Below, in pieces: positions 52,209 through 64,000 of a stretch of DNA of 64,000 bases. The position numbers were made by a program, and so were the translations under genes. The stretch comes from Mumia xiangluensis (GTDB taxonomy: Bacteria; Actinomycetota; Actinomycetes; Propionibacteriales; Nocardioidaceae), in the NCBI RefSeq assembly GCF_010994095.1, contig NZ_WJYO01000006.1:124001-188000 (forward strand), given 5' to 3'. The stretch's first letter is position 1, and each line of letters starts with the position of its first letter. Under the pieces are notes generated by a model that was given only the letters and a program-made list of their open reading frames with translations, made no database searches and was not told the DNA's origin.

Positions 52209-53726
52209 CTAGCGACCCGTGATGGCGTCGAACAGGCCCTGGGCGGTGTCGTGCGCCTCGAACAGCGCCCCGACGTGCTCGCGGGTCCCGCGCAGCGGCT
52301 CCATCGTCGGGATCCGCTGCAGCGTGTCGCGCCCAGGCAGGTCGAAGATCACCGAGTCCCAGGACGCGGCTGCGACCGCCTCCGGGTAGTGGGTGAGGCA
52401 CTGGCCGCGGAAGTACGCCCGCGTGTCCTCGGGCGGCTCCGTGACGGCGCGCTCGATCTCGGTGTCGGAGAGCAGCCGCTTCATGCGGCCGGCACGCACC
52501 AGGCGCTGGTACAAGCCCTTCTCGGGCCGCATGTCGGCGTACTGGAGATCCACGAGGTGCAGCTTCGCGTGGTCCCAGTCGAGGCCGTCCCGCTCGCGGT
52601 AGGACTCCAGCAGCGACAGCTTGGCCACCCAGTCGAGCTCGTCGCGGAGCTGCATCGGGTCCTCGCCGAGACGGGTGAGGACGGACTCCCAGCGGTCGAG
52701 GACGTCCTTGGTCTGCCCGGCTGCGGGGTCCTCCCCCTCGTGACCCTGCTCGACGAACGCCGCAGCCTTCTCGAGGTAGGACCACTGCAGGTCGAGTGCG
52801 GTGATCGTCCGCCCGTCGTCGAGCTCGACGGCCGTCTGCAGGGTGAAGTCGTGCGAGATCGCGTGGAGCGCCTTGACAGGCTGGGCGAGCTCGAGCCCGC
52901 CGGTCAGGAAGCCTGCCTCGATCATCGCGAGGACGAGCGAGGTCGTGCCCATCTTGAGGTACGCCGCGATCTCGGAAAGGTTGGCGTCGCCGATGATGAC
53001 GTGCAGCCGTCGGTACTTCGACGGGTCGGCGTGCGGCTCGTCCCGGGTGTTGATGATCGGCCGCTTCAGGGTCGTCTCGAGACCGACGCCGACCTCGAAG
53101 TAGTCGGCGCGCTGGCTGATCTGGAAGCCGCTCTCCGAGCCGTCCTGCTGGCGCCCGACCCGTCCGGCGCCGCACACCACCTGCCGGGACACGAAGAACG
53201 GTGTCAGGTGCTCGACGATCGCCCCGAAGGGCACGTCTCGCCGCATCAGGTAGTTCTCGTGGGCCCCGTACGAGGCGCCCTTGTTGTCGACGTTGTTCTT
53301 GTAGACGAGCAGCCCCGGTGACCCCGGGAGCTGCGACGCGAGCTCGGCGCCACGCTGCATGACGAGCTCGCCGGCCTTCTCCCACAGCACGACGTCGCGC
53401 GGAGTGGTGCACTCGGGCGAGGAGTACTCAGGGTGTGCGTGGTCGACGTACAGCCGGGCGCCGTTGGTCAGGATGACGTTCGCGAGGCCGAGGTCCTCGT
53501 CGGTGAGCTGGGTCGGGTCGGCGCGGTCGCGGCTGAGGTCGAACCCCCGCGCGTCGCGGAGCGGGTTCTCCTCCTCGAAGTCCCACCGGGCGCGGCGTGT
53601 CAGCCCGTGAGCGCTCGCGTACGCGTTCACGACCTGCGTCGAGGCCACCATCTGGTTGGCCGTGGGCTGCCCCTTGACGGAGATGCCGTACTCGACCTCG
53701 GACCCCATCACCCGTCGCACCGTCAT
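52209..53726 (-). CDS. dop: Depupylase/Pup deamidase Dop
   Basis: 505 residues starting [20 protein letters not shown]. It is a PafA paralogue with the same fold; the catalytic Asp is in [14 protein letters not shown]. Dop-type features include the longer N-terminal region with [20 protein letters not shown], and the C-terminal stretch [20 protein letters not shown]. It converts Pup-Gln to Pup-Glu and can remove Pup from substrates. It heads the dop-pup-prcB-prcA run on the minus strand, with 98 bases to pup. Confidence 0.96.
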   Translation of the reverse strand: MTVRRVMGSEVEYGISVKGQPTANQMVASTQVVNAYASAHGLTRRARWDFEEENPLRDARGFDLSRDRADPTQLTDEDLGLANVILTNGARLYVDHAHPEYSSPECTTPRDVVLWEKAGELVMQRGAELASQLPGSPGLLVYKNNVDNKGASYGAHENYLMRRDVPFGAIVEHLTPFFVSRQVVCGAGRVGRQQDGSESGFQISQRADYFEVGVGLETTLKRPIINTRDEPHADPSKYRRLHVIIGDANLSEIAAYLKMGTTSLVLAMIEAGFLTGGLELAQPVKALHAISHDFTLQTAVELDDGRTITALDLQWSYLEKAAAFVEQGHEGEDPAAGQTKDVLDRWESVLTRLGEDPMQLRDELDWVAKLSLLESYRERDGLDWDHAKLHLVDLQYADMRPEKGLYQRLVRAGRMKRLLSDTEIERAVTEPPEDTRAYFRGQCLTHYPEAVAAASWDSVIFDLPGRDTLQRIPTMEPLRGTREHVGALFEAHDTAQGLFDAITGR

Positions 53727-53763
53727 GCTCTCACCCTAGTCACTGCGACCGAAGGCACCGAGG

Positions 53764-54294
53764 ATGATGAACGGCATGGACGAGATCGTGGCGTTGTACG
53801 GCGAGCACGGGCGACCGGTCGGATCGGCACCGCGGTCTCGGGTTCGAGCCGAGAACCTGCACCACGGGGCGACTGCGATCGTGGTCCTCGACCCCGCGGG
53901 GAGGCTCTACGTGCACCGGCGTACGGACACGAAGGACGTCTTCCCGGGCATGTACGACGTGTGCGCCGGCGGCGTTCTGCTCGCGGACGAGGACCCGTAC
54001 GACGGCGCCGTCCGCGAGGTCGCCGAGGAGCTCGGCGTCACCGGGATGCCGCTCACGCCGATCTTCACCGGCCGCTACTCCGACGAGCACACGTCGTACA
54101 CCGCGTTCGGCTACGTCGTCGAGGGTTACGACGGCGCGATCAGCTGGCAGCCCGAGGAGGTCGCGTGGGGTGACTGGTGGGAGCTCGCCGAGATCGTCCG
54201 GCGCCTCGACGACCCGCTTTGGCCGCTGGTGCCGGACTCCCGCGCACTCGTCGGGCCGTGGCTCCGCGAGCGTGGCGGCCAGGTGGCCGAGTAG
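53764..54294 (+). CDS. NUDIX hydrolase
   Basis: 176 residues from ATG 53764 (GAAGG 8 bases upstream; an ATG at 53776 is an alternative giving MDEIVALYGEHG). The Nudix box is present as GGVLLADEDPYDGAVREVAE, then ELG, starting about residue 70. The preceding LYVHRRTDTKDVFPGMYDV is typical of the isopentenyl-diphosphate isomerase/ADP-ribose group. It hydrolyses a nucleoside diphosphate linked to another moiety; substrate unknown. It is divergent from dop and convergent with metH, the gap being filled by a repeat array. Confidence 0.88.
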   Translation: MMNGMDEIVALYGEHGRPVGSAPRSRVRAENLHHGATAIVVLDPAGRLYVHRRTDTKDVFPGMYDVCAGGVLLADEDPYDGAVREVAEELGVTGMPLTPIFTGRYSDEHTSYTAFGYVVEGYDGAISWQPEEVAWGDWWELAEIVRRLDDPLWPLVPDSRALVGPWLRERGGQVAE

Positions 54295-54315
54295 CCGCGT
54301 CGCCCGCCGCTCGCC

Positions 54316-54370
54316 GCCACGCCCGGCATCTGCCGCTCCCGCCACGCCCGGCATCTGCCGCTCCCGCCAT
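54316..54370. repeat. Tandem 25-base repeats after the NUDIX gene
   Basis: Two perfect copies of a 25-base unit (54316-54340 and 54341-54365; each begins GCCACGCCCGGCATC and ends TGCCGCTCCC), plus the first 4 bases of a third. They lie 21 bases after the NUDIX stop. Two copies only, so not a CRISPR array. Confidence 0.85.
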
Positions 54371-54464
54371 CCCCGTTTGCGGTGCTCACACCGCAAATGC
54401 CTCTGGTGCACCGCAAAAGTGCGGCGCACCAGGGGTGTTTGAGGTGCTCACACCGCAAACGGGG
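54371..54464. repeat. Three consecutive related hairpins between NUDIX gene and metH
   Basis: Hairpin 1 has arms TTTGCGGTG and CACCGCAAA around CTCA (54376-54397). Hairpin 2 is CTGGTGC with GCACCAG enclosing CCGCA/TGCGG (54403-54432). Hairpin 3 repeats the first with one mismatch, GTTTGAGGTG and CACCGCAAAC around CTCA (54437-54460). The outer CCCCGTTTGCGGTG (54371-54384) and CACCGCAAACGGGG (54451-54464) are also complementary. It ends 8 bases from the metH stop and likely terminates transcription on both sides. Confidence 0.85.
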
Positions 54465-54472
54465 AGGACGCG

Positions 54473-58279
<3,807 letters not shown>

Positions 58280-58303
58280 GCCAATCTTCCGGGGCGAGGG
58301 CCA

Positions 58304-58360
58304 GCGTGCGCGGACGGCGCACGCCTCCTCCGAGGGTAGTCCACGTCCGGGTGCCGGACG
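58304..58360. promoter_or_regulatory. Two hairpins in the metH leader
   Basis: GCGTGCGC (58304-58311) pairs with GCGCACGC (58317-58324), and CGTCCGG (58344-58350) with CCGGACG (58354-58360). They lie 25-80 bases upstream of the metH start. I could not match them to a known riboswitch class (cobalamin, SAM or SAH). They could be a structured leader or chance GC pairing. Confidence 0.4.
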
Positions 58361-58410
58361 CACCGTCCACGATGTGAAAAATGCCCCCACCGACGGCGCT
58401 GGAGGCGCGG

Positions 58411-58890
58411 TCAGGCCAGGGACTTGCCGAGGTAGACCGACAGAGGGTCTTCCGCGTAGTAGCCGAACGGCTCGACGTCGGCGTACCCCGACGACCGGTA
58501 GAGGGCGATCGCCTCCGGCTGCAGCTGTCCGGTCTCCAAGATGATCGTCGTGACCCCCGCGCCGCGCGCCGAGGTCTCCAGCCATGCCAGCATCCGGCGG
58601 GCGTACCCGAGTCCGCGCACGGACTCCCGGACGTACATGCGCTTGATCTCCGCGCGTCCGTCGGCGTGCAGCCGCCAGCCGCCCGTCGCGACCGGCACGC
58701 CGTCGGCGTCGTACCCGACCGCGAACCTCCCGCCCGGGCCGCGGAACTCGTCGACGTCCGCCGGCCCCTCGTCGGGCGAGCCGTAGCGACGCACGTACTC
58801 CGCCTGCACCTCCGCCACGAGGAGGACGGCGTCGGCGTGGTCGTACGTGACGAGGCGGATGTCGAACGGGGCAGTCGTACGCGCGGTCAC
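58411..58890 (-). CDS. GNAT family N-acetyltransferase
   Basis: 159 residues from GTG 58890 ([20 protein letters not shown]). The acetyl-CoA motif is in [20 protein letters not shown] at about 89-108, and the C-terminal [20 protein letters not shown] is GNAT motif B with the YxxxGY ending. The acceptor substrate is unknown. It lies between metH and the proteasomal ATPase gene (41 bases to the ATPase stop), in the same direction, so it may be co-transcribed with the ATPase. Confidence 0.9.
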   Translation of the reverse strand: MTARTTAPFDIRLVTYDHADAVLLVAEVQAEYVRRYGSPDEGPADVDEFRGPGGRFAVGYDADGVPVATGGWRLHADGRAEIKRMYVRESVRGLGYARRMLAWLETSARGAGVTTIILETGQLQPEAIALYRSSGYADVEPFGYYAEDPLSVYLGKSLA

Positions 58891-58932
58891 GAAACCATTG
58901 TCCGTGACCGCGCGTACGGCGTGCGCGAGGCC

Positions 58933-60693
58933 CTAGAGGTACTGGCCGGTGTTGGCGACCGTGTCGATCGAGCGGCCCGGTTCACTGCCCTGCTTGCCGG
59001 AGATGAGCGTACGGATGAAGACGATCCGCTCGCCCTTCTTGCCGGAGATGCGGGCCCAGTCGTCGGGGTTGGTCGTGTTGGGGAGGTCTTCGTTCTCCTT
59101 GAACTCGTCGAGGCACGCCTGGAGCAGGTGCTGGACCCGCAGACCACGCTGCTGCAGCTCGAGGAAGTCCTTGATCGCCATCTTCTTGGCGCGGTCGACG
59201 ATGTTCTGGATCATCGCGCCCGAGTTGAAGTCCTTGAAGTAGAGGACCTCCTTGTCACCGTTGGCGTAGGTGACCTCGAGGAAGCGGTTCTCCTCGGTCT
59301 CGGCGTACATCCTCTCGACCGTGCGCTGGATCATGCCGTTGACGCAGGCCGCGCGATCGCCGCTGAACTCGCCGAGATCGTCGTCGTGCAACGGCAGCCG
59401 CGGGGTGAGGTACTTGGAGAAGATGTCACGCGCGGACTCGGCGTCGGGCCGCTCGATCTTGATCTTCACGTCGAGACGACCGGGCCGCAGGATCGCGGGA
59501 TCGATCATGTCCTCGCGGTTGGAGGCGCCGATGACGAGGACGTTCTCGAGGCCCTCGACACCGTCGATCTCGCTCAGCAGCTGCGGGACGATCGTGTTCT
59601 CGACGTCGGAGGACACCCCGGACCCGCGGGTCCGGAACAGCGAGTCCATCTCGTCGAAGAACACGATCACCGGCGTGCCCTCGCTGGCCTTCTCGCGAGC
59701 CCGCTGGAACACCAGCCGGATGTGCCGCTCAGTCTCGCCGACGTACTTGTTGAGGAGCTCCGGGCCCTTGATGTTGAGGAAGTAGGAGCGGCCCTCCTCC
59801 CCCGTCTTGGCCGAGACCTTCTTGGCGAGCGAGCTCGCGACCGCCTTGGCGATCAAGGTCTTGCCGCAGCCGGGCGGACCGTACAGAAGGACGCCCTTCG
59901 GCGGCTTGAGCTCGTGCTCGATGAAGATCTCCGGGTAGAGGTACGGGAGCTCGACCGCGTCGCGGATCGACTCGATCTGGCTCTGGAGGCCACCGATGCT
60001 CGTGTAGTCGATGTCGGGCACCTCCTCCAGCACCAGCTCCTCAACCTCGGACTTCGGGACGCGCTCGTAGACGTAGCCGGCGCGCGAGTCGAGGAGCAGC
60101 GAGTCGCCCGCCCGCAGCTTGGTGTCCTTCAGGGAGTCGGCGATGCGGGCCACCCGCTCCTCGTCGGCGTTGCCGATGACGAGCGCACGCTCCCCGTCGG
60201 CCATGAGCTCCTTGAGCATCACGACCTCGCCCACGGTCTCGAAGTCGAGGGCGGCGACGACGTTGAGCGCCTCGTTGAGGATGACCTCCTGGCCGCGCTG
60301 GAGCTGGTCGGCCTCGACCGTCGGGCTCACGTTGACGCGGAGCTTGCGCCCTCCGGTGAACACGTCCACGGTGTCGTCGTCGTTGAGCTGGATGAACGTG
60401 CCGAACCCCGTCGGCGGCTGGGCCAGCCGGTCGACCTCTTCCTTGAGGGTCAGGATCTGGTCGCGGGCCTCGCGCAGAGTGTCGCCGAGCCGCGCGTTCT
60501 GGGCGGTCACGGCGGCGAGGCGGGCCTCGGTCTCGGAGAGCCGGGCGTCGACAGCGTTGTCAGGGCGGCCCGTCGCGAGGCGGCGACGGAGATGCTCGAC
60601 CTCCGCGCGCAGGTAGTCGATCTCGGCCTGCTGCTGGAGCACGGTCTGCTCGGTCGCAGGCGGACGCCGGTCGGTGTGGTCGGACTCGCTCAT
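58933..60693 (-). CDS. arc: Proteasome-associated AAA+ ATPase (Arc/Mpa)
   Basis: 586 residues starting [21 protein letters not shown]-terminal coiled coil (about 15-95), tandem OB-fold (about 100-215) and AAA+ domain with Walker A GPPGCGKT at about 270-277, Walker [12 protein letters not shown] and the second region of homology. The C-terminus ends GQYL, with a penultimate Tyr for docking into the PrcA pockets. It recognises Pup through the coiled coil, unfolds the target and threads it into the proteasome. GGGAGG precedes the ATG. Called Mpa in mycobacteria, ARC in others. Confidence 0.96.
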   Translation of the reverse strand: MSESDHTDRRPPATEQTVLQQQAEIDYLRAEVEHLRRRLATGRPDNAVDARLSETEARLAAVTAQNARLGDTLREARDQILTLKEEVDRLAQPPTGFGTFIQLNDDDTVDVFTGGRKLRVNVSPTVEADQLQRGQEVILNEALNVVAALDFETVGEVVMLKELMADGERALVIGNADEERVARIADSLKDTKLRAGDSLLLDSRAGYVYERVPKSEVEELVLEEVPDIDYTSIGGLQSQIESIRDAVELPYLYPEIFIEHELKPPKGVLLYGPPGCGKTLIAKAVASSLAKKVSAKTGEEGRSYFLNIKGPELLNKYVGETERHIRLVFQRAREKASEGTPVIVFFDEMDSLFRTRGSGVSSDVENTIVPQLLSEIDGVEGLENVLVIGASNREDMIDPAILRPGRLDVKIKIERPDAESARDIFSKYLTPRLPLHDDDLGEFSGDRAACVNGMIQRTVERMYAETEENRFLEVTYANGDKEVLYFKDFNSGAMIQNIVDRAKKMAIKDFLELQQRGLRVQHLLQACLDEFKENEDLPNTTNPDDWARISGKKGERIVFIRTLISGKQGSEPGRSIDTVANTGQYL

Positions 60694-60864
60694 GTCGTAC
60701 CTCCCGCGAAGGCCGCGACACCGTCAGCCCCGGACACGCCCGGGATCGACCCGTGTGCGCGGCGTTGTGGCTCCTCGTACAACGACCCTATACGCCCCCG
60801 GTGACCAACCGCTCGCGTCCGCGCGCGGTTATGAGAATGAAACACGCGCGCCGGGCGCCGGGGG

Positions 60865-61761
60865 TCACTCCGGCAGGTCGGCGGGCCGCGGGCCCGAGTA
60901 CTCCGGACCGTACGCGCCCGGGGCCGGGCGCCGCTTCTTGGCGAGGGCTCGCTGCCCGTGCGCCATCCGGCGCGCCGTCACGAGGAACGCGGTGTGCCCG
61001 TTCATCGAGTGCTGCGGGCGGACCGCGAGGCCCTCGAGGTGCCAGCCGCGCTGCATCGTCTCCCAGGCGTCGGGCTCGGCGAACTCGCCGTGCGCGCGCA
61101 GGGTCTCGACGATGCGCGACATCTGCGTGGTCGTGGCCACGTAGCAGCACAGGATGCCGCCCGGGGCCAGGACACGGCCCGCCAGCTCGACGTACTCCCA
61201 GGGGTCCACCATGTCGAGGATCATCCGGTCGACCTCGGTGTCGACGACGCTCTCCCCCAGCTCGCCGACGGTCAGGCGCCAGGCCGGGTGCGGTCCGCCG
61301 AAGAACTGCTCGACGTTGCGGGTCGCGATCTCCGCGAAGTCCTCACGCTGCTCGTACGACGAGACGAGGCCGCTGTCGCCCACCGCGCGGAGCAGGAAGG
61401 TCGTCAGCGCGCCAGATCCTGCACCCGCCTCGAGCACCCGGGCGCCGGGGAAGATGTCGGCGAAGGTGACGATCTGGGTGGCGTCCTTCGGGTAGATGAC
61501 GGCCGCGCCGCGCGGCATCGAGGTCGTGTACTCGTGCATGAGGGGACGGAACACGAGGTACTGGCCGCCGAGCGACGACTCGACGACGATGCCCTCCGGC
61601 TGCCCGATGAGCTCGTCGTGGAGGATCTCGCCGAACTTCGTGAAGAACTTCTTGCCCTCCTCGAGCTGGATGTTGTGCCGGCGGCCCTTGGCGTCGGTCA
61701 GCCTGACCCACTGGCCGACCGCCATCGGCCCGCGGTGCACTCCCGAGAGGCGCTCGTCCAT
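60865..61761 (-). CDS. trmI: tRNA (adenine-N1-)-methyltransferase TrmI
   Basis: 298 residues. The SAM motif VLEAGAGSGALTTFLLRAVG lies near residue 108-127. EYTTSMPRGAAVIYPKDATQ, PWEYVELAGRVLAPGGILCC and HTAFLVTARRMAHGQRAL are family signatures of the tetrameric TrmI enzymes that make m1A58 in the T-loop of tRNA. The M. tuberculosis orthologue is Rv2118c. The ATG at 61761 opens MDERLSGVHRGPM. It starts 7 bases after the M50 protease stop, so the two are co-transcribed. Confidence 0.94.
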   Translation of the reverse strand: MDERLSGVHRGPMAVGQWVRLTDAKGRRHNIQLEEGKKFFTKFGEILHDELIGQPEGIVVESSLGGQYLVFRPLMHEYTTSMPRGAAVIYPKDATQIVTFADIFPGARVLEAGAGSGALTTFLLRAVGDSGLVSSYEQREDFAEIATRNVEQFFGGPHPAWRLTVGELGESVVDTEVDRMILDMVDPWEYVELAGRVLAPGGILCCYVATTTQMSRIVETLRAHGEFAEPDAWETMQRGWHLEGLAVRPQHSMNGHTAFLVTARRMAHGQRALAKKRRPAPGAYGPEYSGPRPADLPE

Positions 61762-61768
61762 CGGTCGT

Positions 61769-62959
61769 CTACCTTCCTGCCCTGCTCTGCTTGCCGGTAC
61801 GGCTCTGCCTGTCGGTCCTCACGTGCTCGGCGAACGCCTTGTCGACGTCTGCCATCACCAGGACGCCGTACAAGCGGTCGCCGTCGATGACGAGGTACTC
61901 GGTGGACGGGGTCCGCTGCAGCGCCCGGATCAGCGCCTCGCCGGCGATGTCGACGGGCAGCGTGAGCCCCGGGGAGAGCGTACGCGCCAGGGTTCCGGCC
62001 TCGACCCACGGGCGGCGTGCCTCGGGGGTGGCGAGCACGGCACGCTCGTCGACGATGCCGTCGATCGCCCCGGTCGGCCCGTGGACGACGATCGCGCCTG
62101 CGCCGGCTTCGCGCGCCTGCTCGATCGCCTGGACGACAGGGGTGGCGCGCGCGACTTCGACCGCGCGGCGGGCGAGGCCCCGGGCGGTGAGCGCGGGCAG
62201 CCCGCGGCGGATGCGCGCGGCGACGAGCGCCTGGGTCGCACCCGTCCACAGGAACATGGCGACGACGAATGCGATGACGTAGTCGAGGATCGTGATGTCG
62301 AGCCCGATCACCTCGCGCCCGACGAAGGGGAACGCGAGGGCCAGGAGGGCGACGGCGCGGCCGCCGTACGCTGCGGCGACCGAGCCGGCGTACGGGTTGC
62401 CCGAGACCTTCCAGACGGCCGCACGGAAGACACGCCCGCCGTCGAGCGGCAGCCCGGGGAGCAGGTTGAGCACGCCGACGACGAGGTTCGCGAGGGCGAG
62501 CGCGCGGAACGCGAACGCGATCAGGCCGGTATCCGGGCCGATCAGCGCCGCCACCCACGCGACACCGCCGACCGCGAGCGAGGTCAGCGGCCCGACGACG
62601 GCGATCCAGAACTCGCGGCCGGGCGTGTCGGGCTCGCCCTCGATCTCGGTGACGCCACCGAGGAAGTTCAAGGTGACGGAACGCACCTCGTAGCCGAAGG
62701 CCTTCGCGACGAGAGCGTGAGAGACCTCGTGCAGGAGCACGGACAGGTAGAGGAGCACGGCGAAGGCCAGGCCCGCGACGTACGTCAGTGCGCCCAGGCC
62801 GGGTGCGATCATCTCGATCGTCGGCGCGAGCACGACGGCGATGAGGACAGCGACGACCAGCCAGGACGACCGGACGAGCACGTCGATCCCCCCGATCTCG
62901 CCGATGCGGAGGGTCCCCGGCGGGCGGGTACGGGAGGGGGGTGTGGACGAGCCGTTCAC
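61769..62959 (-). CDS. M50 site-2 protease-like metalloprotease with CBS domains
   Basis: 396 residues from GTG 62959. Hydrophobic segments flank the zinc motif HEVSH at about residues 77-81, and the third ligand lies in NLLPGLPLDGGR. Two CBS-like domains follow at about 255-390. It belongs to the S2P-like M50 family (Rip3-like in mycobacteria), integral membrane proteases that cut within the bilayer. It is divergent from the RecB-like nuclease gene, separated by 64 bases, and precedes trmI. A target such as an anti-sigma factor is possible but not shown here. Confidence 0.9.
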   Translation of the reverse strand: MNGSSTPPSRTRPPGTLRIGEIGGIDVLVRSSWLVVAVLIAVVLAPTIEMIAPGLGALTYVAGLAFAVLLYLSVLLHEVSHALVAKAFGYEVRSVTLNFLGGVTEIEGEPDTPGREFWIAVVGPLTSLAVGGVAWVAALIGPDTGLIAFAFRALALANLVVGVLNLLPGLPLDGGRVFRAAVWKVSGNPYAGSVAAAYGGRAVALLALAFPFVGREVIGLDITILDYVIAFVVAMFLWTGATQALVAARIRRGLPALTARGLARRAVEVARATPVVQAIEQAREAGAGAIVVHGPTGAIDGIVDERAVLATPEARRPWVEAGTLARTLSPGLTLPVDIAGEALIRALQRTPSTEYLVIDGDRLYGVLVMADVDKAFAEHVRTDRQSRTGKQSRAGR

Positions 62960-63023
62960 GTCGTCCACCGTATCGGGTCGTGGCACGCCCGGAATGTCGG
63001 TCTGCTCGCCTACGCTGACAGGC

Positions 63024-63914
63024 ATGAGGACGCAGACGGTGGAGCGCACGGTGGTCGACGGCGTCTCGGTGATCGGTTCGCTCTCGCCGAGCCGGGCGTC
63101 TGACTTCATGACGTGCCCGCTGCTCTACCGGTTCCGCGTCGTCGACCGCATCCCCGAGACGCCGTCGTCGGACGCCGTGCGCGGCACGCTGGTCCATGCC
63201 GTGCTCGAGGACTTGTTCGACGCGCCTGCCCCAGCGCGCACGCTCGAGCAGGCCCGCTCGATGGTGGCGCCGGCGTGGGACCGGCTCAAGGAGGCCGAGC
63301 CGCAGGTCGAGGAGCTCTTCAAGGACGGCGCCGACCTCGCGCAGTGGCTCGAGAGCGCCGGCGGTCTGCTCGCCTCCTACTTCGCCCTCGAGGACCCGCG
63401 CAGGCTGGAGCCCGCCGAGCGCGAGAAGTACGTCGAGACGGTCATCGACGGCGGGCTGCTCCTGCGCGGCTACGTCGATCGCGTCGATGTCGCCCCGACG
63501 GGCGAGGTCCGTGTCGTCGACTACAAGACCGGCAAGGCGCCACGCGAGTTCTTCGAGGCCAAGGCGCTGTTCCAGATGAAGTTCTACGCCCTGGTCATGT
63601 GGCGCACCACGGGGACGATCCCGACGCTGCTGCAGCTGATGTACCTCGGCAACGAGGAGGTCCTCCGCTACTCCCCCGACGAGCAGGACCTGCTGGCGAC
63701 CGAGCGCAAGCTCCGTGCCCTGTGGACGGCGATCGAGCGCGCGTCCACCACCGGCGAGTGGCGCCCCAACAAGAGCGTGCTGTGCGGCTGGTGCGACCAC
63801 AAGGCTCGCTGTCCCGAGTGGGGCGGCACGCTCCCTCCCCTCCCCGAGCGCGAGACGCTGCCGATCGAGCCTGCGGTGATGTCCCCGGCCGAGAGCCCTG
63901 CCGCTGCCGACTGA
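63024..63914 (+). CDS. RecB-like PD-(D/E)xK nuclease with Fe-S cysteines
   Basis: 296 residues starting MRTQTVERTVVDGVSVIGSL. The nuclease core is visible: GTLVHAVLEDLF with the motif His, DRVDVAP and VRVVDYKTGKAP for the D-ExK. One Cys near the N-terminus (FMTCPLLYRF) and CGWCDHKARC near the C-terminus (about 256-265) make the four-Cys pattern of AddB/Cas4-type Fe-S nucleases. It corresponds to mycobacterial Rv2119 beside trmI. It probably processes DNA ends in repair. The start has no strong Shine-Dalgarno but fits the family's opening. Confidence 0.9.
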   Translation: MRTQTVERTVVDGVSVIGSLSPSRASDFMTCPLLYRFRVVDRIPETPSSDAVRGTLVHAVLEDLFDAPAPARTLEQARSMVAPAWDRLKEAEPQVEELFKDGADLAQWLESAGGLLASYFALEDPRRLEPAEREKYVETVIDGGLLLRGYVDRVDVAPTGEVRVVDYKTGKAPREFFEAKALFQMKFYALVMWRTTGTIPTLLQLMYLGNEEVLRYSPDEQDLLATERKLRALWTAIERASTTGEWRPNKSVLCGWCDHKARCPEWGGTLPPLPERETLPIEPAVMSPAESPAAAD

Positions 63915-63920
63915 GTCCTG

Positions 63921-63959
63921 TTGATCGACTCAGCTCCGGGTTGATCGACTGAGCTCCGG
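63921..63959. repeat. 19-base direct repeat after the RecB-like gene
   Basis: TTGATCGACTCAGCTCCGG (63921-63939) and TTGATCGACTGAGCTCCGG (63941-63959) differ at one position and are 20 bases apart. They begin 7 bases after the stop codon at 63914. Confidence 0.85.
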
Positions 63960-63965
63960 AGGATT

Positions 63966-63995
63966 GCAAAGAACCCTTTGCAAAGAACTCTTTGC
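63966..63995. promoter_or_regulatory. Overlapping palindromes at the right edge (candidate operator)
   Basis: GCAAAG-AACC-CTTTGC (63966-63981) and GCAAAG-AACT-CTTTGC (63980-63995) are perfect inverted repeats sharing two bases, with a period of 14. The tandem arrangement suggests a cooperative regulator of a gene off the right edge. Which family binds it cannot be told here. Confidence 0.5.
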
Positions 63996-64000
63996 GGTTC

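Noticed and set aside
53840-53860. tRNA-like GGTTCGAGCC T-loop motif
   Set aside because: It lies inside the NUDIX gene and has no acceptor or anticodon stem.
54316-54370. Possible CRISPR array
   Set aside because: The 25-base units are directly tandem with no spacers, only two full copies exist, and no cas genes are present.
58304-58360. Cobalamin or SAH riboswitch for metH
   Set aside because: Neither the B12-box core nor the SAH-riboswitch core was recognised; only two GC hairpins are visible.

Overview
The window is chromosomal DNA of a high-GC actinobacterium. The evidence is dense GC-rich coding sequence, many GTG starts, an RbpA homologue, a complete Pup-proteasome system (dop, pup, prcB, prcA, pafA and an Arc/Mpa ATPase), the PafBC WYL regulators, TatA/TatC beside HelY, and separate lnt and ppm genes side by side. 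Gene order from about 31 kb onward resembles the rbpA-ppm1-fxsA, pepE-5'-3' exonuclease-helY-tatCA-pafCBA, prcAB-pup-dop-mpa and trmI-recB-like neighbourhoods of mycobacteria. A free-living member of the Propionibacteriales (Nocardioidaceae-like) fits, but the genus cannot be read from the sequence alone. I see no rRNA, tRNA, CRISPR array, insertion sequence or prophage.

Region 1 (1-31 kb) is accessory and metabolic, made of short units that often pair a regulator with its likely target. They include a methyltransferase with an MTHFR-like gene (cut by the left edge), a stand-alone TOPRIM protein, SDR plus tautomerase, a UvrA paralogue, AraC plus VOC protein, DUF2975 plus a small HTH, TetR divergent from an alpha/beta hydrolase, an MmyB-like XRE regulator divergent from a SnoaL-like protein, a YnfA membrane protein, a phosphoribosyltransferase, a decayed VIT1 transporter, adenosine deaminase, a MurA-like enzyme fused to an HTH domain, an XRE-cupin regulator divergent from an oxidoreductase-methyltransferase fusion, a 938-residue LuxR-type ATPase regulator, a secreted RCC1-repeat protein, and a GDPD-MFS pair. 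Several of the divergent promoters carry clear palindromes.

Region 2 (31-43.7 kb) is conserved housekeeping. It holds rbpA behind a textbook SigR/SigH-type promoter, fxsA, ppm-lnt (apolipoprotein acylation and polyprenyl-phosphomannose supply), an amidohydrolase/GNAT/Lrp cluster, an M24 peptidase, a 5'-3' exonuclease, a thiamine-binding protein, helY, tatC and tatA.

Region 3 (43.8-64 kb) is the Pup-proteasome neighbourhood. Reading with minus-strand transcription, it contains a RecB-like nuclease (plus strand), an M50 protease, trmI, the proteasome ATPase, a GNAT gene, metH, a NUDIX gene (plus), dop, pup, prcB, prcA, a DrrAB-type ABC exporter (plus), pafA, a lipoprotein FKBP, pafB and pafC. 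Dop and PafA prepare and attach Pup, the ATPase unfolds pupylated proteins, PrcAB degrades them, and PafBC is the DNA-damage regulator usually linked to this locus. The exporter interrupts the cluster on the opposite strand. Between the NUDIX gene and metH lies a compact array of tandem repeats and three related hairpins.
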